DNA of 10,435 bases, taken from the NCBI GenBank assembly GCA_947628765.1, contig CANRBD010000042.1:1-10435 (forward strand). The letters run 5' to 3'. A program made the translations under genes and the position numbers. Source of the stretch: an uncultured Bacilli bacterium. Its GTDB lineage: Bacteria; Bacillota_I; Bacilli_A; RF39; UBA660. Shown here piece after piece: positions 7,034 through 10,435 of the stretch. Positions within the stretch are counted from its first letter, which is position 1; the number at the start of each line of letters is the position of its first letter. The notes below the pieces were generated by a model that worked only from the letters and a program-made list of their open reading frames with translations, was not told the origin of the DNA and ran no database searches.

Positions 7034-8246
7034 TTGAATTAAAAATAACGGTAAATGTTGTTAGACCATTATTAGAGCTAGCTTTAATTGTTCCGCCATG
7101 ATTGGTGACAATAGATTTCGCAATAGCCAGTCCCAAGCCATAGCTATCACTATCACGATTACGTGATTTATCTAAGCGATAAAATCTTTCAAATATTTTT
7201 TCTTCTTCACCTTTAGGAATTGGTTTACCTTTGTTTTTAACTTTTAAAGTAATATTATCTAAATTTTTACTCAACTTAACTATCAGTTCACCATTTTCAT
7301 CACTATGTTTGATAGCATTATCCATTAAAATTGTAATTAGTTGTTTCATTTCGTCAGCGTCACATTTAAATTTTATTTCTTTATTTATCTGATATTTTAA
7401 AGCAATATTTTTTTCATAAAGGACACTTTCTAAAGTTAAAATTTCTTTTTCGATTATTTTAGATAAATCACATATACTATATTGTTTTTTTATGTCATCA
7501 TTATCAAGGCGAGCCAAATCTAATAGCTGCTTAACGAGTTTACTCATTCTTTCAGCTTCATTTTTAATGGTATTTATAAATTTCTTTTTATTTTTAGTAT
7601 GCTCCATGGTTTCCGCACTAGCCATAATAACTGAAAGTGGTGTTTTAAGTTCATGCGAAGCATCGGCAATAAACTGTTTTTGCTTATTAAAACTAGTAAC
7701 TACTGGTCCGATAATCCATTTTGATAATTGTAAAGCAATTAATCCAAAAATTATTTCTAAAAGGATAAAGACAAAAATAGATATGTTGAATGATGAAATT
7801 AACAAGCTTCTAATTTCACTAATATCCATTATTGTAATAAAATTACCTTTGGAATAAATATAAGCATATTTTTCAAAATATATATTTTTTATATGTTTTG
7901 TACTGGTAGTATTGCCAGCAATTATTTTTGTAGCTTGTTTTTCAATGGACGCATTAATAGTTCCATCTGGTGTATGGCTAACTATCGTCATTATGTTACT
8001 ACCATTTAGAATAACTGTATATAAAGTAGCATCCATAAATTTTTTATATCCTAAGGCATTATCAGAATCTAAATCCCTATTATTTTCTTTAATCCTTGGC
8101 TCACCATTTAATCTTAATAAATTTCTTTCAATTTCACTATAAGCACGCTTATACTCTTGAAAAGTAAAAATACATAAAATGGTTATTAAACAAAGTGATA
8201 ATATGGTAAAAATTGTAAAGAATGTTTTATGTCTTAATTTATTCAT
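7017..8246 (-). CDS. Sensor histidine kinase (two-component system)
   Basis: The 409-residue membrane kinase phosphorylates the response regulator encoded just upstream. It has helix 1 (about 8-29), an extracytoplasmic sensor domain of about 120 residues without a recognisable fold, helix 2 (about 149-173), then a dimerisation and phosphoacceptor domain with H198 in FIADASHELKTPL. The ATPase domain has N310 in LMDNAIKHS, the G1 region VKNKGKPIP (336-344), an F-box IFERFYR (351-357) and the G2 box YGLGLAIAKS. No separate HAMP is evident; helix 2 runs almost directly into the H-box domain. The Asn in place of Asp in the G1 box is common in Firmicute kinases and does not imply inactivity. The gene overlaps the regulator's end by 8 bases, so they are coupled. 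AGAGG precedes the ATG. The HtrA neighbour suggests it senses envelope or secretion stress, like CiaH or CssS, by inference. Confidence 0.93.
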   Translation of the reverse strand: MNKLRHKTFFTIFTILSLCLITILCIFTFQEYKRAYSEIERNLLRLNGEPRIKENNRDLDSDNALGYKKFMDATLYTVILNGSNIMTIVSHTPDGTINASIEKQATKIIAGNTTSTKHIKNIYFEKYAYIYSKGNFITIMDISEIRSLLISSFNISIFVFILLEIIFGLIALQLSKWIIGPVVTSFNKQKQFIADASHELKTPLSVIMASAETMEHTKNKKKFINTIKNEAERMSKLVKQLLDLARLDNDDIKKQYSICDLSKIIEKEILTLESVLYEKNIALKYQINKEIKFKCDADEMKQLITILMDNAIKHSDENGELIVKLSKNLDNITLKVKNKGKPIPKGEEEKIFERFYRLDKSRNRDSDSYGLGLAIAKSIVTNHGGTIKASSNNGLTTFTVIFNSKKNIK

Positions 8247-8925
8247 TTTTTACCTCTAATTTATAGCCAAGTCCTCTTATAGCTTTAATATGGATATTGG
8301 CATCGATAATATTTATTTTTTTTCTAATAAAAGATAAATAAGCCTCTAAATTATTTGATTCTATTTCATTATAAGCACCCCATATTTTTGTATAGAGCTG
8401 ATCTTTAGAAATGATTTGATTTTTATTGCGAAGCATATATTCTAAAATTAAAAATTCTTTACAGCTTATTTCGATTGCCTCACCAGTATCTATACACATG
8501 ATGGATGACTCTTTTAAATTTAATCTTAAATTACCATATTCTAAATAATCTTTTTCTGTACTAGATCCCGTTTTCTTAAGTCTCGCATTTATTCTAGCGA
8601 CTAGTTCCTCTAAATGAAAAGGTTTAGTTACATAATCATCGGCACCTTTAGAAAATCCATCAAGTTTGTCTTCGAGTTCCGCTTTTGCTGTCAGCATAAT
8701 AACTTCGACATCGATGTTTTCATTTCTAATTTCTTTTAAGATTTCAAAGCCATTTTTATATGGAAGCATAACATCTAAAATAATTAAATCATAAAGTCCA
8801 CTTAAGGCTTTTTCAAGGCCACTATTACCATCATTAGCGATATCGACAAGATATTTTTCTTTTTTTAGCCGATCTTTTATAATATCAGCTAAATTAAATT
8901 CATCTTCAACAATTAATATACGCAT
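8239..8925 (-). CDS. OmpR/PhoB-family response regulator
   Basis: The 228-residue protein has a receiver domain (1-118) with the acidic pair E7/D8, phosphoacceptor D51 in LIILDVMLP, T79 and K101 in YVTKPF. A C-terminal winged helix follows (about 128-226), ending in the typical IRGLGYKLE wing. The start at 8925 is chosen because MRILIVEDE is the canonical N-terminus and GGAGTG lies eight bases before it; an in-frame ATG 60 bases upstream would add a hydrophobic stretch that overlaps the promoter. OmpR-type regulators bind direct repeats spaced about one helical turn. Such a repeat, TTTAAT-N5-TTTAAT, lies at its own promoter and at two others in the window, so it probably activates itself, the small protein/HtrA/ABC genes and the thioredoxin-like gene. 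The nearest known analogues are CiaR and CssR, and orthology is not established here. Confidence 0.94.
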   Translation of the reverse strand: MRILIVEDEFNLADIIKDRLKKEKYLVDIANDGNSGLEKALSGLYDLIILDVMLPYKNGFEILKEIRNENIDVEVIMLTAKAELEDKLDGFSKGADDYVTKPFHLEELVARINARLKKTGSSTEKDYLEYGNLRLNLKESSIMCIDTGEAIEISCKEFLILEYMLRNKNQIISKDQLYTKIWGAYNEIESNNLEAYLSFIRKKINIIDANIHIKAIRGLGYKLEVKNE

Positions 8926-8943
8926 AAAATCACTCCAAGTAAT

Positions 8944-8976
8944 ATTATATAATATAATGATTAAAAAAACATTAAA
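8944..8976 (-). promoter_or_regulatory. Direct-repeat promoter of the two-component genes
   Basis: On the minus strand, TTTAAT (8971-8976), GTTTT, TTTAAT (8960-8965), ten bases and a consensus -10 TATAAT (8944-8949) predict a start near 8937, right before the ribosome binding site of the response regulator. Over 18 bases the repeat region matches the one before the HtrA operon at all but one base. It begins in the T run of the preceding terminator, so the two units are packed without spare sequence. It implies autoregulation. Confidence 0.7.
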
Positions 8977-9005
8977 AAAGGTCAACTTTTTAAAATTGAC
9001 CTTTT
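8974..9005 (-). terminator. Terminator of the thioredoxin-like gene
   Basis: The inverted repeat AAAAGGTCAA (8976-8985) with TTGACCTTTT (8996-9005) forms a perfect 10-bp stem. On the minus strand it is followed by six T. It begins about 15 bases after the stop of the thioredoxin-like gene and separates it from the two-component promoter. Confidence 0.85.
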
Positions 9006-9019
9006 AAACATAAAACACA

Positions 9020-9262
9020 TTATGTTAATATTTTTATATAATTTTTAAGTTCTCTTTCGGTTAGGATTTTTCCTTCACTAACCACTTTTTCATTTATAAC
9101 AATAGAAGGAGTATTTGAAACGTGGTATTTTTGTATTTCTGAGTCATCTTCAATCATAGTTATGTCGATGGAATTTATGCCTATATTTTTTAGGCTTCTT
9201 TCCAAATGTTTTAAAATTTTCATTCGATTGCTTGAATTTTTACCCAAAATTTTAATTTCCAT
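9020..9262 (-). CDS. Thioredoxin-like small protein lacking the CxxC active site
   Basis: The 80-residue protein resembles the small thioredoxin-like family (Thioredoxin_3, redox-active disulfide protein 2) along its whole length: a first strand MEIKILG, a long helix (about 12-27), a strand with ITMIEDDSEIQKY, the cis-proline motif NTPSIVINEKVVSEG (P52) and a final helix. In the family, ILGxGCxxCxK gives the two redox cysteines. Here the matching segment is ILGKNSSNRMK, with Ser10 and Arg13 at those places and no cysteine anywhere. It therefore cannot do thiol-disulfide exchange, and a binding or regulatory role is more likely. Length is normal and the frame is intact, so it does not look decayed. 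The ribosome binding site AAAGGA is about 11 bases from the ATG. It is a single-gene unit with its own direct-repeat promoter and terminator, which ties it to the two-component system. Confidence 0.75.
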   Translation of the reverse strand: MEIKILGKNSSNRMKILKHLERSLKNIGINSIDITMIEDDSEIQKYHVSNTPSIVINEKVVSEGKILTERELKNYIKILT

Positions 9263-9295
9263 ATATTATTAGTCCTTTCTTTTTTCGTTTAATGA

Positions 9296-9313
9296 TTATA
9301 AATATTTATTCAT
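9296..9313 (-). CDS. Five-codon mini-ORF (possible leader peptide)
   Basis: ATG-AAT-AAA-TAT-TTA-TAA encodes MNKYL. It would be unremarkable except for its ribosome binding site: GGAGGTGAT (complement of 9316-9324) is a nine-base match to the expected 3' end of 16S rRNA, two bases before the ATG, the strongest in the window. The predicted transcript starts right there (about 9326). The thioredoxin-like gene begins 33 bases after the stop with a weaker site. Translation is likely but a function is not shown; it may be a leader peptide, a ribosome loading site or the remnant of a lost small gene. Confidence 0.4.
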   Translation of the reverse strand: MNKYL

Positions 9314-9332
9314 CTATCACCTCCCTATTTAT

Positions 9333-9365
9333 AATATAAACCTCGAATATTAAATTAAAATTAAA
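9333..9365 (-). promoter_or_regulatory. Direct-repeat promoter of the mini-ORF and thioredoxin-like gene
   Basis: On the minus strand, TTTAAT (9360-9365), five bases, TTTAAT (9349-9354), ten bases and TATATT (9333-9338, five of six consensus) repeat the design of the two promoters further left. A third overlapping TTTAAT (9354-9359) is present, and the region is very A/T-rich, so this copy is the least certain of the three. The start would be near 9326. It lies directly after the terminator of the adenosine deaminase gene, where a promoter is needed. Confidence 0.5.
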
Positions 9366-9380
9366 AATTATGATTATTAT

Positions 9381-9416
9381 AAAAAAATCTAGGATTATAA
9401 ATTATAAACCTAGATT
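9381..9416 (-). terminator. Terminator of the adenosine deaminase gene
   Basis: The arms AATCTAGG (9386-9393) and CCTAGATT (9409-9416) form an 8-bp stem with a 15-base loop. On the minus strand the stem is followed by a run of T (complement of 9381-9387). It starts 11 bases after the TAG stop of the deaminase gene. Confidence 0.85.
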
Positions 9417-9427
9417 AATCGTAAAAA

Positions 9428-10414
9428 CTATACTTTGTTTTCTTTATATATTTCTTTTAATTTGTTTTTTATTTTATCATTAAAAATAAAATCTATTGAA
9501 TCATAATTACATTTTATTATATCTTCGATTGTTAAATTTGTATTAGCAAGTATATATTTATATTCACTAATAATATCAATGCCTGAAACTGTATCGTTAT
9601 CGGTATTTATCGATATCTTCACCCCTTTTTTATATAACTTTTCTATTGGATGAATACCTTTAACGGCTTCTGTTTGATAATTACTAGTAACACATACTTC
9701 AAGTAATATATTTTCTTTTTTTAATTTTTCTATCATATTATTATCTTCTACAGCTTTTATACCATGCCCAAGTCTACAAGCTCCAAATTCTAAGGCGCTT
9801 TGTATCGAACTTATTCCATCGGCTTCTCCAGCATGGATAGTAAATGGAATATTTTCTTCTTTGGCTTTATCAAAAATATATTTGAAGTTTTTTGTTTCAT
9901 AAAGGGCCTCGGCTCCAGCTAAATCGATACCAACAACTCCAAGTGATGAATATTTTTTAGCAAGTTCTACAGTTTTTAAATTATCTTCGACGCTAGCATC
10001 TCGCATGCAACATAATATAAGGCCACCATACATTTTTTTATTTTTTAAAACTTCGTTCATTCCATCTAATACAGCTTCTACAGCTCTATTAATATTTAAT
10101 TTATTATTTACATGTTTAATAGGAGCAAATCTAACTTCGGCGTAAACTACCCCTTCTTTTTCAAGTTTTAAAAATAAAGATTTACTAGCTTCTTTTAATC
10201 TTTCATAACTATTTAATAATTTACATGGAAGATCAAATTTTTCTAAATATTGATTTAAACTTCTACATTCTTTATCTACCCTTAATTTCTCCAAAGCCTC
10301 TGAAAAACTATAATCATAGCCATCTTCTACTAACCATTTGTAAGCAAGTTCTAAATCTAGTGAACCATCTAAATGTATATGTAATACTATTTTCGGTATA
10401 TCTATTATTTCCAT
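9428..10414 (-). CDS. add: Adenosine deaminase
   Basis: The 328-residue cytoplasmic enzyme converts adenosine (and deoxyadenosine) to inosine in purine salvage. Zinc and catalytic positions are all visible: HIH (H12, H14) in LHIHLDGSL, VGIDLAGAE (161-169), H194 and E197 in FTIHAGEA, H217 in RLGHGI, and D272 in SINTDN. The usual substrate-proximal signature PTSN is VTSN here (242-245). The second Asp of the TDD motif is Asn273, as in a known TDN-type branch of bacterial deaminases, so activity is still expected, though a related aminohydrolase specificity cannot be excluded. Length is close to the family norm. AGGAG lies about eight bases before the ATG; only 21 bases upstream are in the window, so its promoter or operon partners are not visible. 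It ends in its own terminator and appears unrelated to the stress genes. Confidence 0.92.
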   Translation of the reverse strand: MEIIDIPKIVLHIHLDGSLDLELAYKWLVEDGYDYSFSEALEKLRVDKECRSLNQYLEKFDLPCKLLNSYERLKEASKSLFLKLEKEGVVYAEVRFAPIKHVNNKLNINRAVEAVLDGMNEVLKNKKMYGGLILCCMRDASVEDNLKTVELAKKYSSLGVVGIDLAGAEALYETKNFKYIFDKAKEENIPFTIHAGEADGISSIQSALEFGACRLGHGIKAVEDNNMIEKLKKENILLEVCVTSNYQTEAVKGIHPIEKLYKKGVKISINTDNDTVSGIDIISEYKYILANTNLTIEDIIKCNYDSIDFIFNDKIKNKLKEIYKENKV

Positions 10415-10435
10415 AATCTACTCTCCTATAATTAT

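Noticed and set aside
7218..7240. NKG in place of the DxGxG box of the histidine kinase
   Set aside because: Asn at this position is frequent in active Firmicute kinases; H198, the N-box and the G2 box are intact.
8926..8985. 20-residue N-terminal extension of the response regulator
   Set aside because: It covers the -10 box, the direct repeats and the preceding terminator; MRILIVEDE is the canonical receiver start.
9593..9604. TDN instead of TDD in adenosine deaminase as a sign of inactivation
   Set aside because: TDN is a recurring form in bacterial deaminases of this type, and all metal ligands and the catalytic Glu and His are present.

Overview
The window looks like chromosome of a low-GC Gram-positive bacterium (Bacillota, perhaps an uncultured gut Bacilli or Erysipelotrichia relative). 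The evidence is the strong A+T bias, Shine-Dalgarno sites of AAGGAGG type before most genes, sigma-A-like promoters, short A/T-rich terminators, and Firmicute-type two-component, HtrA, YhgE/Pip and TetR genes. All ten larger genes end in TAA or TAG, never TGA, and tryptophan is encoded by TGG, so the normal bacterial code applies. The genus cannot be named from this window.

Layout, left to right. Positions 1-218 hold a leftward promoter for a gene outside the window and the terminator of the next gene. 219-1433 (-) is a secreted or membrane-anchored Ala/Lys/Glu coiled-coil protein with a small two-cysteine C-terminal domain. 1638-2660 (-) is a YhgE/Pip-like (ABC-2 type) membrane protein, divergent from a TetR-family regulator at 2793-3359 (+). 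The regulator's own start site lies in a near-perfect palindromic operator. 3398-8925 (-) is a cluster read leftward: OmpR-family response regulator, histidine kinase, a 37-residue small protein, a zinc-ribbon HtrA-type membrane protease, and a MacB/FtsX-type permease with its ATPase. Farther right are an 80-residue thioredoxin-like protein without the CxxC cysteines (9020-9262), preceded by a five-codon mini-ORF with an extremely strong ribosome binding site, and an adenosine deaminase (9428-10414).

The main discovery is a shared promoter design. Three leftward promoters carry a direct repeat TTTAAT-N5-TTTAAT (11 bp start to start), followed after exactly 10 bp by a -10 box. They precede the response regulator, the small protein/HtrA/ABC genes, and the mini-ORF/thioredoxin-like gene. 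I found no other copy in the window. The design closely resembles the CiaR site of streptococci (TTTAAG-N5-TTTAAG), and CiaRH controls htrA there. I infer that the response regulator activates itself, the HtrA-ABC operon and the thioredoxin-like gene, forming an envelope or secretion stress regulon. The small protein and the cysteine-less thioredoxin-like protein would be uncharacterised members of it.
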